From positions 2,852,001 to 2,916,000 of the forward strand of contig NZ_JAMBMT010000001.1 of the NCBI RefSeq assembly GCF_040371085.1: DNA of 64,000 nucleotides. Direction: 5' to 3'. Shown in pieces: positions 1 through 11,091 of the stretch. Below the pieces are notes generated by a model. The model ran no database searches. It was not told where the DNA came from and saw only the letters and a program-made list of their open reading frames with translations. The first letter of the stretch is position 1; each line of letters starts with the position of its first letter. Both the position numbers and the translations under genes were made by a program. This stretch comes from Psychrobacter sp. AH5 (lineage in GTDB: Bacteria > Pseudomonadota > Gammaproteobacteria > Pseudomonadales > Moraxellaceae).

Positions 1-423
1 AAGCTGGAGCAGCGTGGAGTACTACATTGTGAAGTCCAGCCTATCGGTTGGGAGACGCCAGTGGTTATCTTATGCGCTCATCTTAATCTTTTTGAGCGTG
101 ATCGGATCAAACAGTACGAAGCCATCAGCAACTATATGCGTAATGAGATCGCTGATGATCAACCGCTTATCTTGGCCGGCGACTTCAATGACTGGAAGCG
201 AATGTCTTGTGATAAATTAGCCTCTGATCTAGGAATGGTAGAAGCCTTTCGCCGCTGTCACGGTAAACTGTCGCCGACTTTTCCGGCAAAAATGCCAGTG
301 CTGAGCCTAGATAGAATTTATGTCCGTAATCTCAAAGTCAAAGAGGCTTGGGTGCATACGGGCAAACCATGGTCAACTTTGTCTGATCATCTGCCTATTA
401 GTGCTAGGTTTAGTTTGCCCTAA
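1..423 (+). CDS. Endonuclease/exonuclease/phosphatase family protein, 3' part
   Basis: The reading frame is open from the first base, so the gene starts outside the window and only the last 140 codons are present. Visible motifs are GDFNDW (metal and active-site region), LDRIYV and the terminal SDHLPI, where the Asp-His pair is catalytic in this fold. Together they are typical of the DNase I-like EEP superfamily of metal-dependent phosphodiesterases. Substrate cannot be told: family members cleave DNA, phospholipids or phosphoinositides. It ends 96 bp before the next gene on the same strand. Confidence 0.8.
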   Translation, partial: KLEQRGVLHCEVQPIGWETPVVILCAHLNLFERDRIKQYEAISNYMRNEIADDQPLILAGDFNDWKRMSCDKLASDLGMVEAFRRCHGKLSPTFPAKMPVLSLDRIYVRNLKVKEAWVHTGKPWSTLSDHLPISARFSLP

Positions 424-519
424 AGCTTTATCTGCCTAATAACTATTAAAAATAAAGCAGCAGCCATTTATTATGTATGAAAACAATTAATATAAATGAA
501 AACGACAAGGAAGAAACAG

Positions 520-1509
520 ATGTCTAATCAACCATTAGCCACTAGTCAAAACGCCGTCATTATCCATGAATTTGGCGCGCCTGAGCTTATGCATTACCAA
601 AGCGGAGTAGCAATTCCTGAGCTAAAGGCCGAACAAGTCTTGATTAAAGTCGCTTATGCCGGTATCAATCCGGTCGACTATAAGACTCGTCAAGGTAAAG
701 GTTGGGGCGCTGATGCTATTCGTAAAGACAAATTTGATAAGGGTGAGCCTGCTATCTTAGGGTTTGATGTCGCAGGAGAGGTGATCAAGACTGATAGTGC
801 TGATTTTAGTGTAGGCGATAAGGTTGCGGCTCTTAGCTTCGATGGTGACTGCTATGCCCAGCACGTCGCTGTCGATGCCAAACTACTGGCCAAAGTACCT
901 AGTAATGTCAGCTTAGAGCAAGCGGGAGCATCGCCGTGTGTGGGGCAGACGGCGCTACAGTTTGTACAGTTTGCTGATATAAAATCCGGCGAGCATGTAG
1001 TGATGAACGCACCCGCAGGCGGCGTAGGTCAGCTGGTCATTCAATTACTAATGGACAAAGTAGCGCAGGATAATGTCAAAGTCACAGTGATTTGTTCGCC
1101 AGATAAATATGCCAAGCTTGAGCAGCTCATAGACAAAGACAAGCTGAGTGGCTGGATTGACTACACTAAAGATGAGAGGTTCCCGGACTTGCAAGCCGAT
1201 GTGTTACTAGATTTAGTCGGTGATGACGCTGGAGTAAAGGCGCTGAGTACTCTCAAAGCCGATGGCCGAGTCTATGTACTGCCCTCAATTTGGGTAGATA
1301 AGCTCAAAGCCGCTGGTAGTGACAAATTGACTATTGAAGGCTATGCCGTCAAGCCTAATGGTGAGGATATGGCGCAAGTATTGGAGCAAATCGCTGAGGG
1401 TAAACTTAAGCTACATATTCAAAAAAGCTATCCATTATCTGAGGTAGTTGCTGCTCATACCGAGCTACAAAAAGGCGATACTTTCGGTAAAATTGTCTTA
1501 GAAGTCTGA
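520..1509 (+). CDS. Zinc-type alcohol dehydrogenase-like / quinone oxidoreductase family protein (MDR superfamily)
   Basis: About 329 residues, the usual length for NAD(P)H:quinone oxidoreductase-like MDR proteins. The N-terminal GroES-like part carries YAGINPVDYKTRQG and ILGFDVAGEV. The Rossmann part has the nucleotide-binding stretch APAGGVGQLVIQL. The structural zinc cysteine cluster is absent, which fits the zinc-free quinone reductase subgroup. I chose the ATG at 520 because AAGGAAG lies just upstream at 507-513; an in-frame ATG at 496 would add eight residues with no clear ribosome site. Probable role is NADPH-dependent reduction of quinones or enones in the cytosol. A strong terminator follows at 1554, so it is probably monocistronic. 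Confidence 0.8.
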   Translation: MSNQPLATSQNAVIIHEFGAPELMHYQSGVAIPELKAEQVLIKVAYAGINPVDYKTRQGKGWGADAIRKDKFDKGEPAILGFDVAGEVIKTDSADFSVGDKVAALSFDGDCYAQHVAVDAKLLAKVPSNVSLEQAGASPCVGQTALQFVQFADIKSGEHVVMNAPAGGVGQLVIQLLMDKVAQDNVKVTVICSPDKYAKLEQLIDKDKLSGWIDYTKDERFPDLQADVLLDLVGDDAGVKALSTLKADGRVYVLPSIWVDKLKAAGSDKLTIEGYAVKPNGEDMAQVLEQIAEGKLKLHIQKSYPLSEVVAAHTELQKGDTFGKIVLEV

Positions 1510-1553
1510 ATTTAAACCCTTATCATCAAGCTTATTTACCGTATTGTAAAAGG

Positions 1554-1584
1554 CCAGATAAAGATAATCTTTATCTGGTTTTTT
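1554..1584 (+). terminator. Rho-independent terminator after the MDR oxidoreductase
   Basis: A stem built from CCAGATAAAG and CTTTATCTGG with a tight AT loop is followed by a run of six T. It lies 45 bp after the stop codon at 1509. Confidence 0.8.
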
Positions 1585-1815
1585 GTCTCAGGCTTATAAT
1601 CTGCTTACCAAAGCTCTACCTGCTCTCAAGTTTCCTTACAAATAATCTTTTGGTAGGCTGTTATAGTTTTATAGGTAGCAAGAAGATAGCTCATTTACTT
1701 TAGAATCGTTACCTTATCGCAAAATAGCGGCGTCACAATTTCCAAAACAGCTGGCAATAGGAACATGTTGCTATCGGCGTAACGGTTTTATTTATAAGAT
1801 ATTGGAGATATAAAT
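1585..1815. other. Gene-free interval before the EcsC gene
   Basis: Together with the preceding terminator this makes a 306-bp gap. I see no ORF, repeat or RNA structure in it. It presumably holds the promoter of the downstream gene, whose ribosome site TTGGAGA lies just before 1816. Confidence 0.5.
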
Positions 1816-2670
1816 ATGGATATTAACAACGACACTAGCAAGAACTCAGTAGACAATGAAACTTATGCAGCTCAAGTGCGTAAAGAGATTGAAGACTGGA
1901 AAAATCCGAATAGCAATTTGCTGAATAAAACTTTAGCGGTACTCACGGCCCCGATAGAAAAAGCTGGCGAGGCCTTAATGAATGCGCCGCAGTTTGGCGA
2001 TACGCTAAAACAAGCTACCCAAAAAACGATAATCACTTTGAGCGATGCCGCTAATTGGAGCTTAGATACTCAAGACGTTATTGAAGCTTATCAAAATGAT
2101 GAGGTTACTAAGTCATCAGTAAAAAAATTAGCAGATATCGAGCAGCTCCCTATCGCTATCGTTGATGAACAGGTTAAATTACTCAAAAGCAAATATGTAG
2201 CACTAACCAGCGCGCAAGGGGTCACTACTGGCATAGCGGGCTGGGCTGGTATTCCTGCTGATGTTGTCGGACTAATTACTGCCAATCTACGCGCTATTAG
2301 TGAGTATGCTAGTTACTATGGTTTTGATATGAGTACAGAGGGCGAGCAACTTTTTGCCCTGTCGTTACTGGGTATAGCGACCTCCACTTCAAGCGATGAG
2401 CGTCAAGCGGCAATAGCAGAGACGTTTGCGCTAATTAAGGATCCTGAGACTATGACCTTTAATCAAATCAATGAAGAGCTGATGTCTCGCGTATTAAGGC
2501 AGACCGCTACCAAAGTCGCTAGCAATTTAGTCAAGACCAAAGCGGCACAAATTATTCCAGCGGTAGGGGCAGTAGTTGCTGGCGGCGTCAATGCTAACTA
2601 TACCTCAAGCGTATGCGAGGCGGCTTATCAGTGTTATCGTCAGCGCTTTTTAGATCGTCAAAATAGCTGA
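1816..2670 (+). CDS. EcsC family protein
   Basis: 284 residues. The central and C-terminal parts resemble the EcsC domain: a Gly/Ala-rich hydrophobic stretch (GVTTGIAGWAGIPADVVGLI, about residues 135-155), then ISEYASYYGFD and a second Ala/Val/Gly-rich segment near residue 245 (IIPAVGAVVAGGVNA). The family is named after Bacillus EcsC, encoded beside the EcsAB ABC transporter, but its biochemical role is not established. No signal peptide is visible; the hydrophobic segments may associate with membrane. It converges with alkB 43 bp downstream and has no obvious partner. Confidence 0.75.
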   Translation: MDINNDTSKNSVDNETYAAQVRKEIEDWKNPNSNLLNKTLAVLTAPIEKAGEALMNAPQFGDTLKQATQKTIITLSDAANWSLDTQDVIEAYQNDEVTKSSVKKLADIEQLPIAIVDEQVKLLKSKYVALTSAQGVTTGIAGWAGIPADVVGLITANLRAISEYASYYGFDMSTEGEQLFALSLLGIATSTSSDERQAAIAETFALIKDPETMTFNQINEELMSRVLRQTATKVASNLVKTKAAQIIPAVGAVVAGGVNANYTSSVCEAAYQCYRQRFLDRQNS

Positions 2671-2713
2671 ATCGACTGAGATAAATTACTAATAAGGTTG
2701 TCAGAAACTAAGC

Positions 2714-3349
2714 TCAGTTATCATTACGCATACGCCGAAAGGTAAGGCTAATCCGTCCCTCATTGACGGTTTTGGTCTTGGTAATAGCATGTTTCCAATA
2801 AGTTTGGGTCTCGCCATGCATAACGATAAGTTGGCCCGATTCTAGATAACGCTCAACTTTGACAGGCTTATCTTGATATCTAATGGTTTTGTGTTTAAAA
2901 ACGAATTTGCGCGTAGCTCCTAGCGATAGCGCGGCAATAATCGGCTGATGGCCAAGCTCCTTTTCATCATCCGCATGATAGCCCATGCCATCGCTACCTG
3001 TGGGATAATAGTTTAGCAAGCAGCTATTAAACTCCACCTCAATGCCGATATCAGCTAGCTGCTGCTCAACGAGCTGTTTCACGTGAAACACTGTGTCTGA
3101 CCAAGGTAGGGTTTGACGCAAGTGACCAGAGTAACGATAATTTATACAATCATCGCCCATCCATACAATCTGCCGCGTGGTAATATGAGTTTTGCCAAAT
3201 AAGGTCACCACATCCGCTTGCCAAGGTAACTCACTTAGTAGCGTCTGATACAGCTCACGACTATCTTCAATGACAATGCCCAATTCATTAACCTGACCGT
3301 CAAAAGGTAACAGGTTATCATTAGGAGTAGGCGCAAATAAATCAGTCAT
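2714..3349 (-). CDS. alkB: Alpha-ketoglutarate-dependent dioxygenase, AlkB family
   Basis: 211 residues, close to ALKBH2/3-like bacterial AlkB proteins. The 2OG-Fe(II) core is complete: NYYPTGSDGMGYHADDE supplies the HxD iron ligands H125 and D127, the distal ligand is H187 (YWKHAI), and R199/R205 in GRISLTFRR bind 2-oxoglutarate. Family role is direct reversal of N-alkyl damage such as 1-methyladenine and 3-methylcytosine in DNA or RNA. The hydrolase gene upstream ends only 12 bp away on the same strand, so co-transcription is likely. The gene is close to the ALKBH2-like branch, so whether it is the E. coli alkB orthologue is uncertain. Confidence 0.85.
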   Translation of the reverse strand: MTDLFAPTPNDNLLPFDGQVNELGIVIEDSRELYQTLLSELPWQADVVTLFGKTHITTRQIVWMGDDCINYRYSGHLRQTLPWSDTVFHVKQLVEQQLADIGIEVEFNSCLLNYYPTGSDGMGYHADDEKELGHQPIIAALSLGATRKFVFKHKTIRYQDKPVKVERYLESGQLIVMHGETQTYWKHAITKTKTVNEGRISLTFRRMRNDN

Positions 3350-3361
3350 AAGCTATAGGCT

Positions 3362-4261
3362 TTATTGTTTCATGTGCTGCAAAATAATATCAGCGCATAT
3401 TTTAGGCGCTTCTATCGGTAACAAATGTCCGTAGTCGGGCAGCGTTATAAGACGATCGTTAGGCACAAACGTTTGCCATTGTTTACGCACTTTATCATTA
3501 ATAAAAATAGTCGGCTTACCAGTAATTAAAGTATACGGCACTTTAGAGTGCTGTAATTGCTTTAGCGCAGGATCGATATAAGGCGTGCCAAAATAGCTGG
3601 CCAGCTCGTATTTGGGCGCAAATAACAGCTCATAGCTACCATCACCATTACTATTAGAATTAGCGACTAGGCTCTGCTCTACAAAGAGTTGTAAGTGCTC
3701 ATCGCTGATACGGCGGTAGGCATTTTTGCTACGCAGGTGCTCATAATAAGCCTCAATACTGGGCCAAGTTTTTTGCTTAGCTAAAGTGCTTTTAAAAGGC
3801 TCCTGAGTCTGCAAAAAAGCGCGAGGCAGTAGATTATATAAAGTAGATTGAGCCTTGGTAAAAGTAACCGGTTCAATCAGATATAATTCTGCAAATAGCT
3901 CGGGCCGCTTAGCCGCTGCCATTGCAGTGGCAGTCGCGCCTTGTGAATGACCAATAGCAACGATAGCTTTGTCTTGAGTCTTCTCCAAAAACTCAATCAG
4001 CATATCAGCGTCTTTTTCGCGAGTCAGTACGCGCTCTTTGGGCTTATCAAACCAATAACCGCGCATCGCTAAGGCGTGCATCTCAAAACCCTTAGCAAGC
4101 TCACCTATCAAAGGTAAGTAGTTGCCAACGGTAAAGCCATTACCACCATAAAAGTGCGCGACTCGCTTAGCTTTATTCATATTTGGCTTATTTAATGAGC
4201 TCAAATCGTAATAGCGCGCTCGCTTGTTATCAAGGGTAATACTTTTGGCAAATTCTTCCAT
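3362..4261 (-). CDS. Alpha/beta hydrolase fold protein
   Basis: 299 residues from the preferred start. The nucleophile elbow GHSQG has Ser106 (numbered from this start) and LPDYGHLLPIEAP near the C terminus supplies the catalytic His. The early HFYGGNGFTVGNY resembles the oxyanion-hole HG region of lipases and esterases. I chose the ATG at 4261, preceded by AAGGA; an ATG at 4282 would add seven residues but lacks a ribosome site. Substrate is unknown. It lies 12 bp upstream of alkB on the same strand. Confidence 0.75.
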   Translation of the reverse strand: MEEFAKSITLDNKRARYYDLSSLNKPNMNKAKRVAHFYGGNGFTVGNYLPLIGELAKGFEMHALAMRGYWFDKPKERVLTREKDADMLIEFLEKTQDKAIVAIGHSQGATATAMAAAKRPELFAELYLIEPVTFTKAQSTLYNLLPRAFLQTQEPFKSTLAKQKTWPSIEAYYEHLRSKNAYRRISDEHLQLFVEQSLVANSNSNGDGSYELLFAPKYELASYFGTPYIDPALKQLQHSKVPYTLITGKPTIFINDKVRKQWQTFVPNDRLITLPDYGHLLPIEAPKICADIILQHMKQ

Positions 4262-4329
4262 GACGAGCAGAGTTCCTTGCATATATTTTATTAATAGTCT
4301 TAGTTAATGAATAGTAATGCTGGCTAAAA

Positions 4330-6243
4330 CTAGCTCTCTTCACCCAAAAACCCACCACTTTGCCGTTGCCAAAGTCCTGCATACACGCCGTCAAGCTCTA
4401 ATAACTCTTCGTGGCTGCCTTGCTCAATGATATGGCCCTGATCCATCACTACCAGTCTATCTAGCGCGGCGATAGTTGAGAGACGATGAGCGATAGCGAT
4501 AACGGTTTTGCCCTGCATAATATCATTCAAGCTCTCGGTAATAGCAAACTCAATCTCAGAATCTAGCGCACTGGTTGCTTCATCTAACAGTAGAATAGGG
4601 GCGTTTTTGAGCATGACGCGTGAGATAGCAATACGTTGACGCTGTCCGCCAGAGAGCTTGACCCCGCGCTCACCGACTTGGGTATCAAGCCCGGTATTAC
4701 CTTTATCGTCGTACAAGTCTTTGATAAAGTCCCAGGCCTGCGCTTGCTTAGCGGCGGTAATGATCTCCTCATCGGTAGCATCAGGACGGCCATAAGCGAT
4801 GTTTTCGCGTACGGTACGATGGAGCAGTGAGGTATCTTGGGTGACCATCCCAATCTGCTGACGCAAAGATTCTTGCGTGACTTGATCAATCGCTTGACCG
4901 TCAATACAGATTTGACCTTTATCAACATCAAAGAAGCGCAATAGCAGATTAACTAGCGTCGATTTACCAGCGCCTGAGCGCCCGACTAAGCCAATTTTTT
5001 CGCCAGCTTTGATATCCAAATAAAAATTATCTAGCAGCTTGATCTCAGTCTTAGTCAAAGCTGTGGCTGCCGTATCAACTTCATCAATACGCTCGCCTTC
5101 AATATTTTCTTCTTCACCCTCATAGCTAAAGTCGACATGATCAAAAACGATATGGCCGTCTGTGACTTTGAGATCCGGGGCGTTTGGCACATCTACGATG
5201 GTTTGCGGCGCGGATAAGGTGCGCATACCGTCTTGCACCGTACCGATACTCTCAAATAAGCTAGCGGTTTGCCACATAATCCAGCGCGTCAGGCCATTGA
5301 GACGCAGCGCCATAGCGGTCGCAGCGGCAATAGCGCCAACCCCAACCGCGCCTTGCTGCCAGAGATACAAGCCAATACCTGCGGTACTGCTGACTAAAAT
5401 CACGCTGATGAGATGTGTTGAGACTTCAAGATAGCTGACCCAGCGCATCTGCGCGTGTACGGTACCCAAAAACTGTCCCATAGCGTTTTTGGCATAGCCC
5501 AGCTCTCGGCGAGAATGGCTAAATAATTTGACCGTCATAATATTGGCATAAGCATCAGTGATGCGCCCAACCATCAAAGCGCGAGCATCCGCTTGCACGA
5601 TAGCGGTACGTTTAAGGCGAGGAATAAAATAGCGAATAGTCACGGCCACTAGCACCAGCCAAATGGCAAAAGGGATCAGCAGTAAGCTATCTAAATTAAA
5701 TAAGATAATACCAGTGGTTAAAAAATACACCGCCACGTAAGTGAACATATCCGTGACGGTTAAGATAGTATCGCGCACCGCAAGCGCGGTTTGCATCACT
5801 TTGGCAGAGACGCGTCCTGAAAATTCATCTTGATAAAACTGCATGGACTGACCCAGCATCCGCTGATGAAAACGCCAGCGCATCTGCATGGGAAACACCC
5901 CTTGCAGCGTTTGAAAATGAATAAAGGACGATAACGCGATCCAGAAAGGGCTAATAATTAGCACCGCCAGCATTAGCAGCAGCACATCGCCTTTTTCGCT
6001 CCACAATGTTTGCGGGGTGTAGATACCGAGCCAATCAACGATATTACCAATCCAAGCAAATAGCATCGCCTCATAAACGCCGATACCCGCTGACAAAAAC
6101 ATAAATAGCAGCAGCCAGCCGCGTAGACCTTTGCTACACGCCCACAAAAATCTCATTAGCCCATCACGAGGTGAGGGCAGTGGCATAGGTGTCTCAGGAA
6201 AGGCGGATAGGCGGTTTTCAAAAAAGCGAAACAGAGCGTTCAT
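4330..6243 (-). CDS. ABC transporter, fused permease and ATP-binding protein (exporter type)
   Basis: About 637 residues: an N-terminal transmembrane domain with roughly six helices (residues 40-330) followed by a nucleotide-binding domain. The latter shows Walker A GRSGAGKST, Q-loop VTQDTSLL, signature LSGGQRQR, Walker B ILLLDEATSALD and the switch His in AIAHRLST. The half-transporter layout suggests a homodimeric exporter of the MsbA/multidrug type; substrate is unknown. The frame could start earlier at a TTG (6267) giving a Leu run, but the ATG at 6243 begins a more normal N terminus. Neither has a strong ribosome site. An Asp/Glu-rich insertion (EGEEENIEGERIDEVD) lies just before the ATPase domain. 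Confidence 0.85.
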   Translation of the reverse strand: MNALFRFFENRLSAFPETPMPLPSPRDGLMRFLWACSKGLRGWLLLFMFLSAGIGVYEAMLFAWIGNIVDWLGIYTPQTLWSEKGDVLLLMLAVLIISPFWIALSSFIHFQTLQGVFPMQMRWRFHQRMLGQSMQFYQDEFSGRVSAKVMQTALAVRDTILTVTDMFTYVAVYFLTTGIILFNLDSLLLIPFAIWLVLVAVTIRYFIPRLKRTAIVQADARALMVGRITDAYANIMTVKLFSHSRRELGYAKNAMGQFLGTVHAQMRWVSYLEVSTHLISVILVSSTAGIGLYLWQQGAVGVGAIAAATAMALRLNGLTRWIMWQTASLFESIGTVQDGMRTLSAPQTIVDVPNAPDLKVTDGHIVFDHVDFSYEGEEENIEGERIDEVDTAATALTKTEIKLLDNFYLDIKAGEKIGLVGRSGAGKSTLVNLLLRFFDVDKGQICIDGQAIDQVTQESLRQQIGMVTQDTSLLHRTVRENIAYGRPDATDEEIITAAKQAQAWDFIKDLYDDKGNTGLDTQVGERGVKLSGGQRQRIAISRVMLKNAPILLLDEATSALDSEIEFAITESLNDIMQGKTVIAIAHRLSTIAALDRLVVMDQGHIIEQGSHEELLELDGVYAGLWQRQSGGFLGEES

Positions 6244-6541
6244 AAGTAATAACAATAATAAAGGCAACGCAGTAAAACAATAATAAGTTTTTAGCTTACG
6301 CTGTGAGGATATGAATAAAATGAGCCTTATTTTAACAAAACTTATCTCTATCTCCTGCTGCCTAATTGTAATTTGAACCTGATGGCTTATCGCAGGAAAT
6401 AACGCTATTACTATACGTTAAGCTTAGTCAAAAATAGCGATTGCTAGTTGAGAAATATATTGTTACATTTACTGGTTATTTTAAAATTCCAAGCCATAGC
6501 AAAGCCAGTGGCTTAATAATAAAAATTAAAAGGTAGGTTTA

Positions 6542-7441
6542 ATGATTTATTTAACGATAGCTGTGCTATGTAGTGTCGCCGTTTCAGTACTATTAAAGGT
6601 GCTACGGCAAAAAAATATCGATATTCGGCAAACGATTGTTGCAGGCTACCCAGTCGCTTTTTTACTCACTTATTTTTTATTACAGCCGGATATCAGTGCT
6701 ATCGATAGCTTAGGCGGTGCATGGGCGATTATCATTGCTCTTGGGGTTTTATTACCGTTGGTGTTTGTCATTTTAGGCCAAGCCATCGCTGCAGTCGGTA
6801 TGGTAGCAACTGATGCCGCCCAGCGCTTATCACTGATCATTCCGATTATCGCCGCCTTTTTATTATTCGGTGAAGTGCTAACGGGTACACGTATCTTCGG
6901 TTTAGCGCTTGGGTTTTTGGCGTTAGCGGCACTAGTTTATCGTCCCCAGCAGCTGGCAACTATTAGCGCAAATCAAGATTCTAACGCTACTTTGATTACT
7001 ACTAATAACCATCCGAAAACCTTATTCAAAACCCCGCTATGGCTATTTGGCGTATGGGCAGGCTACGGTATTATCGATATTCTATTTAAACAAGTAGCTA
7101 AGCAAGGCGCGGCTTTTCCTTTGACGCTATTTGTCAGTTTTGGCTTAGCAGGATTGTTACTATTCATCTACTTGCTAATGACTCGAGTACGCTGGCAGGG
7201 TAATGCCTTAATAGCCGGGCTGTTGCTTGGAGCGCTAAATATGGGTAACATTTATGCCTATGTACGCGCGCATCAAGTGTTATCGGAGTCGCCAAGCATT
7301 GTTTTCACTGGCATGAATGTTGGGGTTATTACGGTGGCGACGTTGATAGGGGTTGGGGTGTTTAAAGAGCACTTAAATCGTATTAATATGCTAGGGATAG
7401 TCTTAGCTATTAGCTGCGTAGCCGTGCTGTTTTTGGCCTGA
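6542..7441 (+). CDS. EamA/DMT-superfamily membrane transporter
   Basis: 299 residues, highly hydrophobic with about ten predicted membrane helices in two halves joined by a polar linker near residue 150. This is the layout of drug/metabolite transporters (EamA repeats). The second half contains GALNMGNIYAYVRAHQ and ends in an export-like helix pair. AGGTAGG sits before the ATG. Substrate is unknown. It is flanked by the divergent ABC exporter and by the aldolase gene 221 bp downstream. Confidence 0.75.
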   Translation: MIYLTIAVLCSVAVSVLLKVLRQKNIDIRQTIVAGYPVAFLLTYFLLQPDISAIDSLGGAWAIIIALGVLLPLVFVILGQAIAAVGMVATDAAQRLSLIIPIIAAFLLFGEVLTGTRIFGLALGFLALAALVYRPQQLATISANQDSNATLITTNNHPKTLFKTPLWLFGVWAGYGIIDILFKQVAKQGAAFPLTLFVSFGLAGLLLFIYLLMTRVRWQGNALIAGLLLGALNMGNIYAYVRAHQVLSESPSIVFTGMNVGVITVATLIGVGVFKEHLNRINMLGIVLAISCVAVLFLA

Positions 7442-7662
7442 TTTTTATTAAAAGCCTATAGGTTATTAGCGCTGTTTTGGTAGTGGTTTTACATTGCAAT
7501 AATAGGCACATCGCTTGTGCTATGCTAAGGTAATTTGCAACCGCTTTGGCTTATTATCTAACCGCTATTTTTGATGACTGATAATGAGCGACTAACAAGC
7601 CAATTAACTGATTTTACCCCTTAATTCGCATAATTTTATTAAAACAATAGGATGCCCTTGCA

Positions 7663-8553
7663 ATGGACTATCAAAAACAATTAGAGCAAATAAAAAACGG
7701 CTCAGGCTTTATCGCCGCTTTAGATCAAAGCGGTGGCAGTACGCCAAAGGCTCTAGAGAATTATGGCGTCACGGACGCTGATTATAATAATGATGAAGAG
7801 ATGTTCGATCTGGTACACGAGATGCGCGCGCGTATTATGACTTGTGACTGCTTCGATGATAAGCGTGTATTAGGCGCTATTTTATTCGAAGATACCATGG
7901 AGCGTGAGGTCAATGGCAAACCAACCGCTAACTATCTGTGGGAAGATAAAAACATTGTGCCTTTTTTGAAGGTTGATAAAGGTTTAGCGGAGCAGATGAG
8001 CGGCGTGCAAGTGATGCGTCCGATACCAAATCTAGACTTATTACTCGATAAAGCCAAGAACTATCCGGTATTCGGCACTAAGATGCGCTCGGTTATTTAT
8101 GAGCCAAATGTCGATGGCATTGAGCTAGTCGTGCAACAACAATTCGACGTTGCCAAGCAGATCCTCTCTAAAGGTTTGATGCCTATCGTTGAGCCGGAGG
8201 TCAATATCGATAGCGCTGAGAAACATGATTGCGAGCTGCTGCTAAAGGCCGATATCCTGCGCCATTTAGAGTATCTAGATGAAGGTCATCAAGTGATGCT
8301 CAAGCTGACCTTGCCAGAAGAAAGCGGCTTTTACCAACAGCTTATCGATCATCCTAAGGTGCTAAAGGTGGTGGCTTTGTCTGGTGGCTATAGTCGTCAT
8401 AAGGCTTGCGAGAAACTTAAACAAAACCCGGGGATGATTGCTAGCTTCTCGCGTGCTTTTACTGAAGGACTGAGCAAGCAGCAAAGCGATAAAGAGTTCG
8501 CTGATACCATTAATACCTCGATTGAAGAGATTTATGAGGCGTCAAAGGTTTAA
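7663..8553 (+). CDS. fda: Fructose-bisphosphate aldolase, class I
   Basis: 296 residues, matching in length and sequence the small class I aldolase known from staphylococci: N-terminal GFIAALDQSGGSTPKAL, MRARI, GAILFEDTMEREV, VPFLKVDKG, VEPEVNI, MLKLTLPEE and VALSGGYSRHKA. The Schiff-base lysine is expected in MLKLT. It interconverts fructose 1,6-bisphosphate with dihydroxyacetone phosphate and glyceraldehyde 3-phosphate in the cytosol, without a metal. In an organism living on acids and amino acids it may serve mainly gluconeogenesis. AGGATG precedes the ATG, and a strong terminator follows, so it is monocistronic. Confidence 0.92.
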   Translation: MDYQKQLEQIKNGSGFIAALDQSGGSTPKALENYGVTDADYNNDEEMFDLVHEMRARIMTCDCFDDKRVLGAILFEDTMEREVNGKPTANYLWEDKNIVPFLKVDKGLAEQMSGVQVMRPIPNLDLLLDKAKNYPVFGTKMRSVIYEPNVDGIELVVQQQFDVAKQILSKGLMPIVEPEVNIDSAEKHDCELLLKADILRHLEYLDEGHQVMLKLTLPEESGFYQQLIDHPKVLKVVALSGGYSRHKACEKLKQNPGMIASFSRAFTEGLSKQQSDKEFADTINTSIEEIYEASKV

Positions 8554-8585
8554 TTCGACCTTTTTTACTCTTTGACAGATATTAT

Positions 8586-8623
8586 AAAAGCTCGCCGCTA
8601 ATTTGATTTGCGGCGAGCTTTTT
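8586..8623. terminator. Bidirectional terminator between fda and thiC
   Basis: AAAAGCTCGCCGC and GCGGCGAGCTTTTT form a 13-bp stem around an 11-nt AT loop, with T runs on both strands. It sits between the convergent stops of fda and thiC and can serve both. Confidence 0.9.
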
Positions 8624-8649
8624 GGTCTATTAGCCAGTCAAATCAAACG

Positions 8650-10704
<2,055 letters not shown>

Positions 10705-10728
10705 TTAGCTATAAACTTCATTGAGATA

Positions 10729-10766
10729 AAGCGCTTTGCCTACTAAAAGCTAGTAGTGAAGCGCTT
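10729..10766 (-). other. Long stem-loop in the thiC leader
   Basis: In the leader RNA, AAGCGCTT pairs with a second AAGCGCTT (each self-complementary), and inside them CTACTA pairs with TAGTAG around a short loop. The structure lies about 90 nt upstream of the thiC start and about 125 nt after the aptamer. No U-run follows, so it is not a simple terminator. Its role is unknown. Confidence 0.55.
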
Positions 10767-10837
10767 ATAATCAATAAATAGATGCTGCTTTTAATTATAG
10801 CTGTTTTTATAGCGAAGCTTATAGCTCTATAGTCAGC

Positions 10838-10865
10838 ATAAAAAAAAGGCATTTCTGCACATCTT
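10838..10865 (-). terminator. Possible riboswitch-controlled attenuator before thiC
   Basis: About 25 nt after the TPP aptamer the leader RNA reads a short hairpin (GCA gaaa TGC with flanking AAAAG/CTTTT complementarity) into a run of eight U. This could be the expression-platform terminator, but the stem is weak and bulged. Confidence 0.35.
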
Positions 10866-10889
10866 TTATAGATAAAGGTTTTGCTTAAG

Positions 10890-10983
10890 ACTTCCCTGCG
10901 TCGGTACTAACCGCATCAGGTTCAACGGGTGATCTCTCAGCGAATGTATCGGCTTGTTTGAGCCAAAGACACCGCACCCCGAG
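10890..10983 (-). promoter_or_regulatory. TPP riboswitch (THI element) upstream of thiC
   Basis: Read on the minus strand, the segment carries the conserved THI-box parts in order: GGGGTGC near the 5' end, CTGAGAGATCACCC, the TTGAACCTGAT core and the closing GACGCAGGGAAG. It senses thiamine pyrophosphate and represses thiC when TPP is plentiful. Here the P3 arm is extended by about 20 nt (TTTGGCTCAAACAAGCCGA). Confidence 0.95.
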
Positions 10984-11002
10984 TCTGTCAGTGTTGTCTT
11001 GT

Positions 11003-11030
11003 TTTATACTAGCAAGCTTGATACTAGCAA
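11003..11030 (-). promoter_or_regulatory. Candidate promoter of the thiC riboswitch transcript
   Basis: On the minus strand TTGCTA and TATAAA are separated by 16 bp, placing a start site near 10996, just ahead of the riboswitch. The TTGCTAGTAT motif occurs twice in tandem here. Confidence 0.45.
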
Positions 11031-11091
11031 ACTTTTATGAGGATAAGTAGCTATTTGTACCATTTACTTAGCGCCAAATTCAAAATTTGCT

